A stretch of 36,224 nucleotides of DNA from Vannielia litorea (GTDB taxonomy: Bacteria > Pseudomonadota > Alphaproteobacteria > Rhodobacterales > Rhodobacteraceae). The notes below the pieces were generated by a model. That model was given only the letters and a program-made list of their open reading frames with translations, ran no database searches and had not been told where the DNA came from. Numbering within the stretch: the stretch's first letter is position 1; every line of letters begins with the position of its first letter. The position numbers and the translations under genes were made by a program. Location: positions 1-36,224 of the forward strand of contig NZ_QTNQ01000040.1 in the NCBI RefSeq assembly GCF_018424695.1, written 5' to 3'. Shown in pieces: positions 7,118 to 15,501 of this stretch.

Positions 7118-7758
7118 GCGTCCCACTCCAGGTTGAACTTGCTCACCAGCGCCTGCACCTGGCCCTCGTCGAGGCCCCGTGCGCCCATGCCCCGCGTCAT
7201 CAGCGCCAGCTTGGCTGTGGCCTCCAGCTCTTCGATGGCGTTGCAGGCGGCCTCCACATCCTTTCCCGCCACCACCGGCCCGTGGTTGGCCAGCATGACG
7301 GCAGAGCGCTTGCCCGCCAGCCCGCGCACCGCCTCGCCCATCGCCGGATCGCCCGGCAGGAAGAAGGGCAGCAGCTTCACCCGGCCAACCTGCATCACGC
7401 CATAGGGGGTGAGCGGCGGCAAAAAGTCGTCCGCGTCCGCCTCCAGCATCGACAGCGCCACCGAGTGGCACGAATGCAGATGCACCACCGCACCCGCCGT
7501 GCCGCGCGTGTCGTAAAAGGCGGTGTGCAAAGGCATTTCCTTGGTCGGCTTGTCGCCCCCCACATGCGCGCCCGACGCATCGAACCGCGCCAGCCGCGCC
7601 GGATCCAGCCGCCCGAAGCTTGTTCCGGTTGGCGAGACGAGCAGGCCACCATCTTCCGTGCGCGCCGAGATATTGCCCGTGGAACCATGGGTCAGCCCCC
7701 GGTCGAAGAGCGACTTCGCCAGCAGGCAAATCTGCTCTCTCAGCGCTGCCTCGCTCAT
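7114..7758 (-). CDS. otnC: 3-oxo-tetronate-4-phosphate decarboxylase (class II aldolase family)
   Basis: 214 residues, a zinc-dependent class II aldolase/adducin fold. Zinc ligands His93 and His95 (HLHSCHS) and His159 (ANHGPV) are present, with catalytic Glu74 (PTKEMPLH), and GSTGNISAR near the N-terminus. With OtnK upstream it should convert 3-oxo-tetronate 4-phosphate to dihydroxyacetone phosphate and CO2. It is coupled to both neighbours by ATGA overlaps, so OtnK, OtnC and OtnI are made from one message. Other members of the fold are fuculose- or ribulose-phosphate aldolases; context argues against them. Confidence 0.85.
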   Translation of the reverse strand: MSEAALREQICLLAKSLFDRGLTHGSTGNISARTEDGGLLVSPTGTSFGRLDPARLARFDASGAHVGGDKPTKEMPLHTAFYDTRGTAGAVVHLHSCHSVALSMLEADADDFLPPLTPYGVMQVGRVKLLPFFLPGDPAMGEAVRGLAGKRSAVMLANHGPVVAGKDVEAACNAIEELEATAKLALMTRGMGARGLDEGQVQALVSKFNLEWDA

Positions 7759-8993
7759 CCCAGCATCCCCAGCGCGTCTGCGAAGAAGCTCTCAGCCCCG
7801 AAGTTGCCCGACTTCAGCGCCAGCGCAATCTCCTGCCCGCCGGAGACGCAGCCGCACCACGGCACGCCGGGCGCAATCTCGCGGCCCACGTCGAGCCGGC
7901 TCACGCCCAGCGCCTTGGTCACCGCGCCCGAGGTTTCGCCCCCGGCCACCACGAAGCGGCGCGCGCCCATCTCCCGCGCGGCAATCGCCAGCGCGGCAAG
8001 GGCTTCTTCCACCACGGCGCCCGCGTGATCCACGCCCAGCTCCGCCTGCGCGGCGCGCACCTGCTCGGGCTCCGCCGTGGCATAGATCATCGGGGCCTTT
8101 TCCATATCCTGCCCGCTCAGCCAGTCCAGCGCTTCACCATAGCCATCGCGCGCCAGCATCAGTGGGTCGAAGCGGAAGGACGGGCCCCCATAGGCCGCCA
8201 CCTGCGCCCGGGTCATGGCCGAGCAACTGCCCGAAAGCACCACGGCCCCCGGCCCCACCTGCGGCACCTGCGCCGCGCTGCGCCCGTCATCCAGCAGCCC
8301 GGCCTCGCGATAGAGCGCGGGCAGCGGCATCGCCAGAGCCGAGCCGCCCGTCATCAGCGCCATGTCACGCCCTGCACGGGCGATGACCTCAAGATCGGTA
8401 TCGGCCACGGCATCCACCACCACATGGGGTGCGGCGCGGCCCAAAGCGTCCTTCAGCGCCTCGGCCCCGCGGGCCACGGTGAGCCTGTCCACCAGCCCCA
8501 CCTCCTGCGTCACCTGCGGGCGCAGCAGGCGCATCAGGTTGGAATCCGCCATCGGCGTCAGCGGATGGTCCTTCATCGGGCTCTCCGCCAGCGGCTGTTG
8601 GCCGACAAAGAGATTGCCCATGAAGACAGAGCGCCCGTTCTCCGGAAACGCAGGGCAATAAACCGTCTGCCTCGCGCCCAGAGCCGCCATCAGCGCCTCC
8701 GCCACCGGGCCTATGTTGCCATCGGCAGTCGAGTCGAAGGTGCTGCAATACTTCCAGAAGAACCGCTCCGCCCCAGTGCCCTTCAGCCAGTCCAGCGCGG
8801 CCAGTGCCTCGGTCACCGCCTCAGCCACCGGCGCGGTGCGGATCTTCAGGGCAACCACCTCGAAGGGCGCATCACTCGCACCCCCCTCCGGCACGCCAAT
8901 CCGCAGCGACACCTTCGCCCCGCTCCGCGCCAAAAGCCCGGCAAGGTCGGTCGCCCCGGTGAAATCGTCGGCAATCGCCCCGAATATCGCCAT
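7755..8993 (-). CDS. otnK: 3-oxo-tetronate kinase (DUF1537)
   Basis: 412 residues. The DUF1537 signature opens the protein (GAIADDFTGATDLA), followed by FFWKYCSTFDST and MGNLFVG in the substrate domain. AGGETSGAVTKAL and SGNFGAESFF mark the nucleotide domain. OtnK phosphorylates 3-oxo-tetronate (from L-threonate or D-erythronate) at O4. It sits first in the otnK-otnC-otnI run, 2 bp after udh. The two known dehydrogenases that start this pathway (LtnD, a beta-hydroxyacid dehydrogenase, and DenD) are not adjacent, so 3-oxo-tetronate must come from another locus or from an unassigned enzyme here. Confidence 0.88.
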   Translation of the reverse strand: MAIFGAIADDFTGATDLAGLLARSGAKVSLRIGVPEGGASDAPFEVVALKIRTAPVAEAVTEALAALDWLKGTGAERFFWKYCSTFDSTADGNIGPVAEALMAALGARQTVYCPAFPENGRSVFMGNLFVGQQPLAESPMKDHPLTPMADSNLMRLLRPQVTQEVGLVDRLTVARGAEALKDALGRAAPHVVVDAVADTDLEVIARAGRDMALMTGGSALAMPLPALYREAGLLDDGRSAAQVPQVGPGAVVLSGSCSAMTRAQVAAYGGPSFRFDPLMLARDGYGEALDWLSGQDMEKAPMIYATAEPEQVRAAQAELGVDHAGAVVEEALAALAIAAREMGARRFVVAGGETSGAVTKALGVSRLDVGREIAPGVPWCGCVSGGQEIALALKSGNFGAESFFADALGMLG

Positions 8994-8995
8994 CG

Positions 8996-9793
8996 TCAGT
9001 CCTCGTGTATTCCGTCCGCCGTGAAGCCCCCGCCCTGATATACAACCACCGGCGCGTCAATCGCGGGCATCTCCTCTTCGGCCTCCACCTTGGCGCGGAA
9101 GTCTTCAGCGTTGTCCTGCGGCGCCCAGCCGAGGAAGCTCACCTGCCCGTTGTCCCACCAGCTGGCATCGTTCTTCGATGCGCCATAGATGATCGGGCAG
9201 CCCACCTTGGGCGCGCGGAACACGCATTCGATCAGCCGCATGAAATCATCGTAGCTCATCCAGGTGCTCAGCATCCGCCGGTTCTTCGGCTCGGGGAAGC
9301 ACGAGCCTATCCGCACGCAGGCGGTTTCGATCCCGAACTTGTGCCAGTACATGCTGGCCATCGCCTCGCCGAACACCTTGCTCACGCCGTAAAGCCCGTC
9401 GGGCTTGGTCACTGAATTTGCATCGAGCTTCACGCTCTGTTCGTGAAAGCCGATCGCGTGGTTGGAGCTGGCAAAGATCACCCGGTTGCAGCCGGTCTTC
9501 CGGCAGGCCTCGTAGAGGTTGAACACGCCGTCGATATTGGCGTTCGAAATCACCTCCCAGGTGTCTTCGATGGACCGCCCGCCAAGGTGCACGATCCCGT
9601 CGCAATCCTTCACCAGCTCTTCCACCGCCGCCTTGTCGCCAAGGTCGCACACCACGACCTCTTCGTTCTCGCCCGCCGGGGGCATCTCGACCACGTCAGA
9701 AAGCCTTAAGGTTTTCGCCATATGTTTCAGACGGTCGCGGCAAACGGTGCCAAGGCCGCCCGCGGCGCCGGTGATAAGCAGTCGGTTCATCAT
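8996..9793 (-). CDS. udh: Uronate dehydrogenase
   Basis: 265 residues, the same length as Agrobacterium Udh. It is a short-chain dehydrogenase with NAD motif GAAGGLG near the N-terminus, HLGG, FASSNHAIGFH, and the catalytic pair Tyr135/Lys139 in LYGVSKVFGE. RIGSCFPEP, NRRMLSTWMSYDDF and NDASWWDN segments are characteristic of Udh. The enzyme oxidises D-galacturonate or D-glucuronate to the aldarolactone, the first step of the oxidative route to 2-oxoglutarate. The start ATG overlaps the hydrolase stop (ATGA) behind GGGAGAG. Because it is next to otnK, a role as tetronate dehydrogenase (DenD-like) is a weaker alternative. Confidence 0.88.
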   Translation of the reverse strand: MMNRLLITGAAGGLGTVCRDRLKHMAKTLRLSDVVEMPPAGENEEVVVCDLGDKAAVEELVKDCDGIVHLGGRSIEDTWEVISNANIDGVFNLYEACRKTGCNRVIFASSNHAIGFHEQSVKLDANSVTKPDGLYGVSKVFGEAMASMYWHKFGIETACVRIGSCFPEPKNRRMLSTWMSYDDFMRLIECVFRAPKVGCPIIYGASKNDASWWDNGQVSFLGWAPQDNAEDFRAKVEAEEEMPAIDAPVVVYQGGGFTADGIHED

Positions 9794-10590
9794 GAGTGTC
9801 TCTCCCTGTCGGTTTTATGGGCGTGGCGGGCAAGGAAGGCCAGAGCCGCAGCCCGCATTTCGGGTGTTTCTCCGTGGCCCGCTTCGGGCTGGAGAAAGGT
9901 GGTCAGGCCAGCCCGCGGCAGCTTGGCAAGCGCGGCATCGCGGGCTTTTTGTGGGGTGAGGTGATCCGCCCCGCCATGCGCCACGAAGAACGGGCGCGGG
10001 GCGATGCAGGCGGCCACGTCGCCCTGATCGGCCTCGCGCAGAAGGCCGGGCGCCGTGAACCACGGGCCATGCCGCTCATGCGCGCCGGTCTCGATCATCG
10101 GGGCGATGTCGGCCAGCATGATGAGGCTCACGGCGCCCGCCACGCGAGGCTCCAGCGCGGCAAGCCACGTTCCCAGCGCGGCGCCCATGGAGGCGCCCCA
10201 GGTGAAGATGCGGGCAGGGTCCACGCGCGGATGCGCTGCGAGATGTTCGAAGGCGCCACGCTGGTCGGCCAGCATCCGCGCAAAGAGCGAGCGCCCGTGC
10301 CAGCCCTCGGTAAGCGCCAATGCTTGCTCGCTGCCCTCCGCCTGCCGCGCGCCGAAGCCCGGCATGTCGATGCAATACACGGCGAACCCCGCAGCCAGAA
10401 ACGCCGGGCCGGGTGCGCCACTCGTCCAACGCGCGCCCTCGGTAAGCTCTCGTTTACCAAGCGTGTAATCGCCGCCGTGGGCATGGCAGTAGAGCAACGC
10501 GGGGAATGGGCCATCACCCTCAGGACACAGGAAAATTCCGTCGCCCCGAGGCTCCGCACGCCTCCAGTCCACCAAGGTCTCAAAGCGCAT
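9790..10590 (-). CDS. Alpha/beta hydrolase (dienelactone-hydrolase/esterase type)
   Basis: 266 residues, no signal peptide, so cytoplasmic. The nucleophile elbow is GASMG, the acid is in HGGADHLTP and the histidine in EAGHGET, giving a complete Ser-Asp-His triad. It lies between a galactonate-dehydratase-like enolase and Udh, joined to both by one- to four-base overlaps. A lactone- or acyl-ester-opening role on sugar acids is plausible: Udh makes a lactone, and O-acetyl groups are common on pectin. Sequence alone does not give the substrate. Confidence 0.75.
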   Translation of the reverse strand: MRFETLVDWRRAEPRGDGIFLCPEGDGPFPALLYCHAHGGDYTLGKRELTEGARWTSGAPGPAFLAAGFAVYCIDMPGFGARQAEGSEQALALTEGWHGRSLFARMLADQRGAFEHLAAHPRVDPARIFTWGASMGAALGTWLAALEPRVAGAVSLIMLADIAPMIETGAHERHGPWFTAPGLLREADQGDVAACIAPRPFFVAHGGADHLTPQKARDAALAKLPRAGLTTFLQPEAGHGETPEMRAAALAFLARHAHKTDRERHS

Positions 10591-11768
10591 CAGGTATAGC
10601 CGTAAGAGCCATCGGGCCGCACCGGCAGCTTGCGCTCCCAGTGGATGTAACGGTCGGTCGCCAGATACTCCTCGTCGATGTCCACGCCCCAGCCGGGCCG
10701 GTCGGGCCGCAGCTCAAGATGGCCATCCACCGGCATATACGGGTCTTTCACGTAGCCCGCCGCCTCGTCGGCCTGCACCATGTCACGCGTCAGGAAGGCC
10801 GAAGTGCCCGGCAGCCGGTATTCGAGAATTTTGAAGTTGGGCTGTGCGGCGCAGAAATGCACGTTCACCGCCGTCGCCAGCGGCCCCATCGGGTTGTGCG
10901 GCGCGACATTGACATAATGCGCCTCGGCAATCGCCGCGATCTTGCGCATCTCCAGCAGCCCACCCACCGCGCAGATGTCGGGCTGGATGATGTCGGCCCC
11001 CTTAACGGCAAGCAAGCGGTTGAATTCAAAGCGTGAATACAGGCTCTCCCCAGTCGCCAGCGGCACCCGGAGCTGCCTCTTCAAGTCGCCCCAGGCCTCG
11101 ATATTCTCCATCCGCATCGGCTCTTCGTAAAAGAGCGGACGGAAGGAGGCGAGCGCATTGCCCATCTCCACCGCCTGATAGGGCTCGAAGAGCCGCGCAT
11201 GGGCGTCGAAGGCAAACTCCGCATCCGGGCACAACTCCCGCAACTCGGCCACCCAATCCTCCGTCGCAGCAACAACCCGGTGCCATGGCTCGGCATGAAT
11301 GTCGCAGCGGTAGGGCGAGAGTTTGAAGGCAGAAAACCCCCACTTTTCAGCGTGCTCCGCCACATGGTCCCGCACCGCCTCAGCCTCGGGCGCGGAATAG
11401 ACCCCTTGATACACCCGCACCCTGTCGCGCACATGCCCGCCGAGCAGCCTGTACACCGGCACGCCCAGCGCCTTGGCCGAAATGTCCCAAAGTGCATGGT
11501 CGATCCCGGCGATGGCCGCAAGCCCAAGCGCGCCGGGCGGGAAACGGGATTGTTGCAGCAGCTTCAGCACCAACCGCTCGATCCGCGTCGGGTCTTCTCC
11601 TTCGATCTGCAAATAGAGATATTCCAGCAGCGGCGGCAGGGCTCTGTCCGGCCCGTGGTTGTAGCATTCGCCCCAGCCGGTGATGCCCTCATCGGTATCG
11701 ACGGCCACGATCACCCGCGGGCGGTTGCCGTCGCGCGACATGAAGCTGCGCAGCCCGGTGATCTTCAT
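10590..11768 (-). CDS. Enolase-superfamily sugar-acid dehydratase, D-galactonate dehydratase-like
   Basis: 392 residues with an N-terminal capping domain and a modified TIM barrel. Visible active-site residues are Lys149 (FKLSPYR), Asp188 and His190 (FDAHAR), Glu215/216 (YEEPM), Glu241 (TGESLYSR) and His291 (APHNPMGPLA). The D-x-H pair and the C-terminal PGWGVDIDEE are as in galactonate dehydratase, in place of a K-x-K motif. GalD-type enzymes convert D-galactonate to 2-dehydro-3-deoxygalactonate. DgoK and DgoA, the next two steps, lie at the right edge of this window, which supports the reading. Related specificities such as other aldonates cannot be excluded. TGATG and ATGA junctions couple it to its neighbours. 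Confidence 0.75.
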   Translation of the reverse strand: MKITGLRSFMSRDGNRPRVIVAVDTDEGITGWGECYNHGPDRALPPLLEYLYLQIEGEDPTRIERLVLKLLQQSRFPPGALGLAAIAGIDHALWDISAKALGVPVYRLLGGHVRDRVRVYQGVYSAPEAEAVRDHVAEHAEKWGFSAFKLSPYRCDIHAEPWHRVVAATEDWVAELRELCPDAEFAFDAHARLFEPYQAVEMGNALASFRPLFYEEPMRMENIEAWGDLKRQLRVPLATGESLYSRFEFNRLLAVKGADIIQPDICAVGGLLEMRKIAAIAEAHYVNVAPHNPMGPLATAVNVHFCAAQPNFKILEYRLPGTSAFLTRDMVQADEAAGYVKDPYMPVDGHLELRPDRPGWGVDIDEEYLATDRYIHWERKLPVRPDGSYGYT

Positions 11769-12631
11769 CCCGCAAACCTCGCCTGCGCCACGCCCGTCGC
11801 CCCCAGGCCGGTGACGGCAAAGAGGTTTCCGTCAAGCGCCTCCTCGGCGTCGGAGCCGATGGAGGTGACGTAGAGCACATCGAGGTTGGCCCCGCCGAAC
11901 ATCGGTTTCGTCGGGCGCTCCACCGGCATCTCCACGATCCTGTCCACCTTGCCCTGCGGCGTAATTCGCACCAGTTGCCAGCCACCAATCCCGGCCATCC
12001 AGTAGCAGCCATCGGCGTCCACCGTGCCGCCATCGGGCCGCCCGGCAACTTCGCGGGTGTCGAAGAAAACCCTTCGGTTCGAGGGGGTTCCGGTATCGGT
12101 ATCATAGTCACAGGCCCAGATGGTGCGGACCGACGGATTGCTGTCGGAGTAGTACATCGTCTTGCCATCGGGGCTGAAGGCCAGCCCGTTGGTGGTGTAG
12201 ACCTTGTCGAAGAAGGGCGTCACCGCCCCATCCGTGCCGTAACGATAGAACTGGCCCACCTGCTCCGGCTCGCCGCCGTCTTTCATCGTGCCGGCCCAGA
12301 ACCGGCCCTGCATATCGGTGCCGCCGTCGTTGAAGCGGTTGCCGGGCCGGTCGGCCTCCGGGTCCGTCAGGAAGGCTTTTGTCAAGGTTTCGGTGTCATA
12401 CCGGTAAAAGCCCGACTTCGCCGCCACGATCAGCCCGCCAGCCTCCCGCCGTGCAATGCACCCGACCGGCTCGCCAAAGTCGAACGCCTCGTCAGTGCCA
12501 TCCTCCCCGGTGCGGTGAATCTTTCCGCCAGAGATATCGGCCCACCACAGCGCCTGGTCACTCACGTCCCAAACCGGCCCTTCCCCCAGCTGCGCCCGGG
12601 CGGGCACGGCCACATCAACCGAAACTGTCAT
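11765..12631 (-). CDS. SMP-30/gluconolactonase family sugar lactonase
   Basis: 288 residues forming a six-bladed beta-propeller. The metal-binding positions are visible: Glu in LGEGPVW (about 17), Asn in NRFNDGG and TNGLAFSPDG, and Asp in RPDGGTVD. These enzymes hydrolyse aldono- or aldarolactones to the open acid in the cytoplasm. It is the second gene of the minus-strand block, 3 bp after the FadR-type regulator with GGAGAG before the ATG, and overlaps the galactonate-dehydratase-like gene (ATGA). It could serve lactones from Udh or from an aldose dehydrogenase elsewhere. A second, different SMP-30 gene is at 34137-34985. Confidence 0.85.
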   Translation of the reverse strand: MTVSVDVAVPARAQLGEGPVWDVSDQALWWADISGGKIHRTGEDGTDEAFDFGEPVGCIARREAGGLIVAAKSGFYRYDTETLTKAFLTDPEADRPGNRFNDGGTDMQGRFWAGTMKDGGEPEQVGQFYRYGTDGAVTPFFDKVYTTNGLAFSPDGKTMYYSDSNPSVRTIWACDYDTDTGTPSNRRVFFDTREVAGRPDGGTVDADGCYWMAGIGGWQLVRITPQGKVDRIVEMPVERPTKPMFGGANLDVLYVTSIGSDAEEALDGNLFAVTGLGATGVAQARFAG

Positions 12632-12634
12632 GGA

Positions 12635-13360
12635 TCACTCTCCCTTGAACACCCGCCGCTCGGACGCCTCGATATGCTCGGCCATCGCCGACCGCGCCGC
12701 CTTGGCATCGCCCGCGGCTATCGCGTCGAAGATCCGACGGTGCTCGTTTCCCATTGAGACTTTGCCCTCCCGGTATCCGGTTGAGCCAAGACTGCGCACA
12801 AACTTACCGATAAAAAACATCTGCGGCCGGAGCATGCGCAAAGTATCAAGTATGAACCTGTTGTCAGACAACTCCGCGATTCGCACGTGAAATCGCGCAT
12901 CCATGTCGATGGTCGAGGCGCCCTCGCGCACGCTCGCCTCCATGTCTTCCAGCATGGCCTCCAGCGCCGCAACCTCCTCGGGCGTCACTTTCTGAGCCGC
13001 CAGACCGGCGCTCTCGACCTCCAGCATCTTCCGGAAGCCGATATAGGCCGCGATATCATCGATGCTCTGCAAAGGCGCATACCCCGCGCCCGGGTGATCA
13101 CCGCCCCCGCTGATGAACGATCCGGCCCCCTGCCGCGACACGATCAATCCGTCCTCGCGCAACCGCGCAAGGGCCGCGCGAATCACGGGGCGCGACACGC
13201 CATGCTCTGCCGAAAGGTCCTTCTCCGCCGGCAACTTGGCGCCCAGCACGTAGTCCCCGCTACGGATCTGCCCCAGCAGGCGCTCGTAAATCTGGCTCTC
13301 CAGCCGCCGCGAATGGGCCGCCTCCCCCCGCGAAGGCACATCTTTCGACACAGTATTCAT
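12635..13360 (-). CDS. FadR-type GntR regulator, first gene of the minus-strand block
   Basis: About 241 residues: winged helix (LPAEKDLSAEHGVSRPVIRAALARL) then an FCD domain with MDARFHVRIAELS, NEHRRIFDAIAAGD and MAEHIEASERR supplying the metal/acid site. The ATG at 13360 has GGGAGA at good spacing; a TTG three bases earlier is the alternative. It is divergent from the family-5 ABC importer. A candidate minus-strand promoter, with TTGTCA and TGTAAT 17 bp apart, lies upstream. The palindrome TGACAA-G-TTGTCA covers its -35 region. It probably represses both itself with the downstream catabolic genes and the importer until a sugar acid binds. Confidence 0.87.
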   Translation of the reverse strand: MNTVSKDVPSRGEAAHSRRLESQIYERLLGQIRSGDYVLGAKLPAEKDLSAEHGVSRPVIRAALARLREDGLIVSRQGAGSFISGGGDHPGAGYAPLQSIDDIAAYIGFRKMLEVESAGLAAQKVTPEEVAALEAMLEDMEASVREGASTIDMDARFHVRIAELSDNRFILDTLRMLRPQMFFIGKFVRSLGSTGYREGKVSMGNEHRRIFDAIAAGDAKAARSAMAEHIEASERRVFKGE

Positions 13361-13379
13361 CAACGCATTCTCCCGCCCG

Positions 13380-13397
13380 GAGATGTATCACGGGCCT
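13380..13397. repeat. 18-bp box shared with the 23.4-kb intergenic region, copy 1
   Basis: GAGATGTATCACGGGCCT here and GAGATGGATCACGGGCCT at 23381-23398 differ at one base. Both copies lie between a FadR-type gene (minus) and a divergent plus-strand operon. The identity is much longer than expected by chance in two ~120-bp gaps. Its role is unknown. Confidence 0.5.
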
Positions 13398-13401
13398 CGA
13401 A

Positions 13402-13430
13402 ATTACAACATGAGATAATTTGTTTGACAA
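13402..13430 (-). promoter_or_regulatory. Candidate promoter of the minus-strand block
   Basis: On the minus strand TTGTCA (13430-13425) and TGTAAT (13407-13402) are separated by 17 bp. This matches five of six bases of each sigma-70 hexamer. It would start transcription about 35-40 bp before the FadR-type gene at 13360. Confidence 0.45.
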
Positions 13431-13437
13431 GTTGTCA
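13425..13437. promoter_or_regulatory. Operator candidate TGACAA-G-TTGTCA
   Basis: Perfect 6-bp inverted arms around one base. The site overlaps the -35 of the candidate minus-strand promoter, and also a plus-strand TTGACA (13424-13429) that could serve the ABC operon. Size and position fit a FadR/FCD-type repressor site, most simply for the adjacent regulator. No binding data; inference. Confidence 0.5.
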
Positions 13438-13499
13438 TCGGAAATGCTGACCTTGTGCCGCTGAGACTCGGAAGAGCGAAAGCACAGGGAGGAAAATCC

Positions 13500-15422
13500 A
13501 TGACACGAAATTGGCGATTCTCGTCAGTGGCCGCGCTTGCCGTCGGCGTATTCTTGCATCCGTTCACCGCCCAGGCAGGCGAAGCGCCCGCGCTGGCCGA
13601 AGCCGTTGCCGCAGGCAACCTGCCGCCCTTGGAAGAGCGGCTGCCAGCCCAGCCCGAGGTGGTCACAGGGCTGGAGAACATCGGCACCTACGGCGGCAAA
13701 CTGCGCCGGATGCTCGGCGGCTCGAACGATCACAACTCCATTCTGCGCATCATTAGCCCACAGGGCCTGACCCGCTGGAAAGCCGACTTTTCCGGCGTGG
13801 TGCCCAACGTGGCCGAGAGCTGGGAAACCAACGAAGACGGCTCCGAATTCACCTTCAAGCTCCGCGAGGGCATGAAGTGGTCGGACGGCGAGCCCTTCAC
13901 CGCCGATGACGTGGTGTTCTTCGTCAACGACCTGTTGAACAACAAGGAATTCTACCCCAATCCGCCTGCCCGCTTCGTGGTGGCCGGGGAGCCGATGCAG
14001 GCCGAGAAGGTGGATGACCATACGGTGACGCTGAAGTTCGCTGCGCCCTACGGTACCTTCCTGACAGAGCTGGCCACGCCGCTCGCACAGGAGCCGGTGC
14101 TCTGGGCCAAACACTACTGCCAGCAGTTCCACCCGGCCTACAACGATGACGTGCAGTCGATGGTGGACGAGACCGAAGCCGTGGAAGACTGGCCCGCACT
14201 TTACCGCCTGAAGTGCGGCGAGGTGGAGGCCCCAAACCGCTGGTCCAACCCCGAGCGGCCCACGCTGGACCCTTGGGTTGTTACGGGCGAGGGCTATTCC
14301 GCTGGCTCGACACAGGTGGTGATGGAGCGCAATCCCTACTTCTGGCAGGTCGACGAGGAAGGCAACCAGCTTCCCTACATCGACACGCTGGAGATGGGCG
14401 TGGCGCAGGATAACGAGGCGCTGGTGCTTGAGGCCATCGCTGGCAACATCGACTTTCAGCGCCGGAAAATTTCGAACCCAGCCAACAAGCCGGTCTTTGC
14501 CGAGAACGCCGAGAAGGGCGGTTTCGAGATCCTCGACATGATCAACTCGAACTCCAACTCGATGGCGATCCACTTCAACCACACGCACAAGAACCCGCAA
14601 ATGCGCGAGTTCATCCGCAACAAGGATGTGCGCGTGGCGCTGAGCCTCGGGATCGACCGCGAGGAGATCATCGACATCGTCTACCAGGGCCAGGGCGAAC
14701 CCTACCAGATCGGGCCACGGCCGACCCACGTGCTCTACAATGAGCAACTGGGCAAGCAGCACACCGAGTATGACCCTGACAAGGCCAATGAGCTGCTCGA
14801 TGCCGCCGGCTATGCCGAGAAGGACGATGAAGGCTATCGCCTCTTCCCAGATGGCAGCCGGATCGTCTTCAACGCACAGTACACCGGCGTGGAGCAGCCT
14901 GATTGGGGCGACAGCCTCGAGATCATCAAGGAGCAGTGGGAAGAGATCGGCATCGAGCTGAACTCGACCTCGGTCGAACGGTCGATCTACTATTCGCGGG
15001 GCGAGGCCAACGAGCATGACTTCATGGTCTGGGGCGCGCCCGGCGGGCTGGACCCGACGCTCTCTCCGCGTGACGTTCTGGCGGTGCACCCGCAGGCCAG
15101 CTGGTTCGCAATCCCTTGGACTCGTTGGTATCTTTCCGGCGGCTCGGAGGGTGAAGAGCCGAGCGAGAGCATGAAGAAGCGGCTCGCACTCTACGACAGC
15201 TTCAAGCAGGAGGCCGATCAGGAGAAGGCGCTGGATATCTTCCGGCAGATTCACCAGGAGGCCGCCGACGAGATGGAGATCATCGGCATCTCCCTGGCCC
15301 CCAACCTCGTGGGCGTGGTGAACAAGAAGCTGAAGAACGCGCCGCGCAGCCTGCCCTCGTCGTGGATGTACCCCGACCCGGGCCCGACCCTGCCGCAAAC
15401 CTGGTACTGGCCGGAAAGCTGA
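13500..15422 (+). CDS. ABC importer substrate-binding protein, family 5 (peptide/opine/oligosaccharide type)
   Basis: 640 residues. The ATG at 13500 follows AGGGAGGAAAA, and the encoded N-terminus is a Sec signal peptide ending in AQA-GE. The mature protein has the large two-lobed family-5 fold: GGKLRRML, LTRWKADFSGVVPNVAESWE, FKLREGMKWSDGEPFTADDVVFF and a distal QEKALDIFRQIHQEAADE segment. Family-5 proteins bind peptides, but also opines and oligosaccharides. The operon encodes glucarate-type dehydratases, so an oligogalacturonide, uronate or aldarate ligand is inferred. At 640 residues it is longer than DppA-type proteins. An upstream start at 13455 would place extra residues before the signal peptide and is rejected. 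Confidence 0.88.
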   Translation: MTRNWRFSSVAALAVGVFLHPFTAQAGEAPALAEAVAAGNLPPLEERLPAQPEVVTGLENIGTYGGKLRRMLGGSNDHNSILRIISPQGLTRWKADFSGVVPNVAESWETNEDGSEFTFKLREGMKWSDGEPFTADDVVFFVNDLLNNKEFYPNPPARFVVAGEPMQAEKVDDHTVTLKFAAPYGTFLTELATPLAQEPVLWAKHYCQQFHPAYNDDVQSMVDETEAVEDWPALYRLKCGEVEAPNRWSNPERPTLDPWVVTGEGYSAGSTQVVMERNPYFWQVDEEGNQLPYIDTLEMGVAQDNEALVLEAIAGNIDFQRRKISNPANKPVFAENAEKGGFEILDMINSNSNSMAIHFNHTHKNPQMREFIRNKDVRVALSLGIDREEIIDIVYQGQGEPYQIGPRPTHVLYNEQLGKQHTEYDPDKANELLDAAGYAEKDDEGYRLFPDGSRIVFNAQYTGVEQPDWGDSLEIIKEQWEEIGIELNSTSVERSIYYSRGEANEHDFMVWGAPGGLDPTLSPRDVLAVHPQASWFAIPWTRWYLSGGSEGEEPSESMKKRLALYDSFKQEADQEKALDIFRQIHQEAADEMEIIGISLAPNLVGVVNKKLKNAPRSLPSSWMYPDPGPTLPQTWYWPES

Positions 15423-15428
15423 CCCTTC

Positions 15429-15450
15429 GGGCGGGCCTTCGGGCCCGCCC
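15429..15450 (+). terminator. UUCG-loop hairpin between binding protein and permease genes
   Basis: GGGCGGGCC (15429-15437), the tetraloop TTCG, then GGCCCGCCC (15442-15450) form a perfect 9-bp GC stem starting 7 bases after the stop codon. There is no U-tract. In ABC operons such hairpins usually protect the binding-protein message and reduce read-through to the permeases. That role here is inferred. Confidence 0.65.
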
Positions 15451-15501
15451 TCCACCACCGCCTTATGGCGCAACGAAAACACCCCACGACAGGCCCGCAC
15501 C

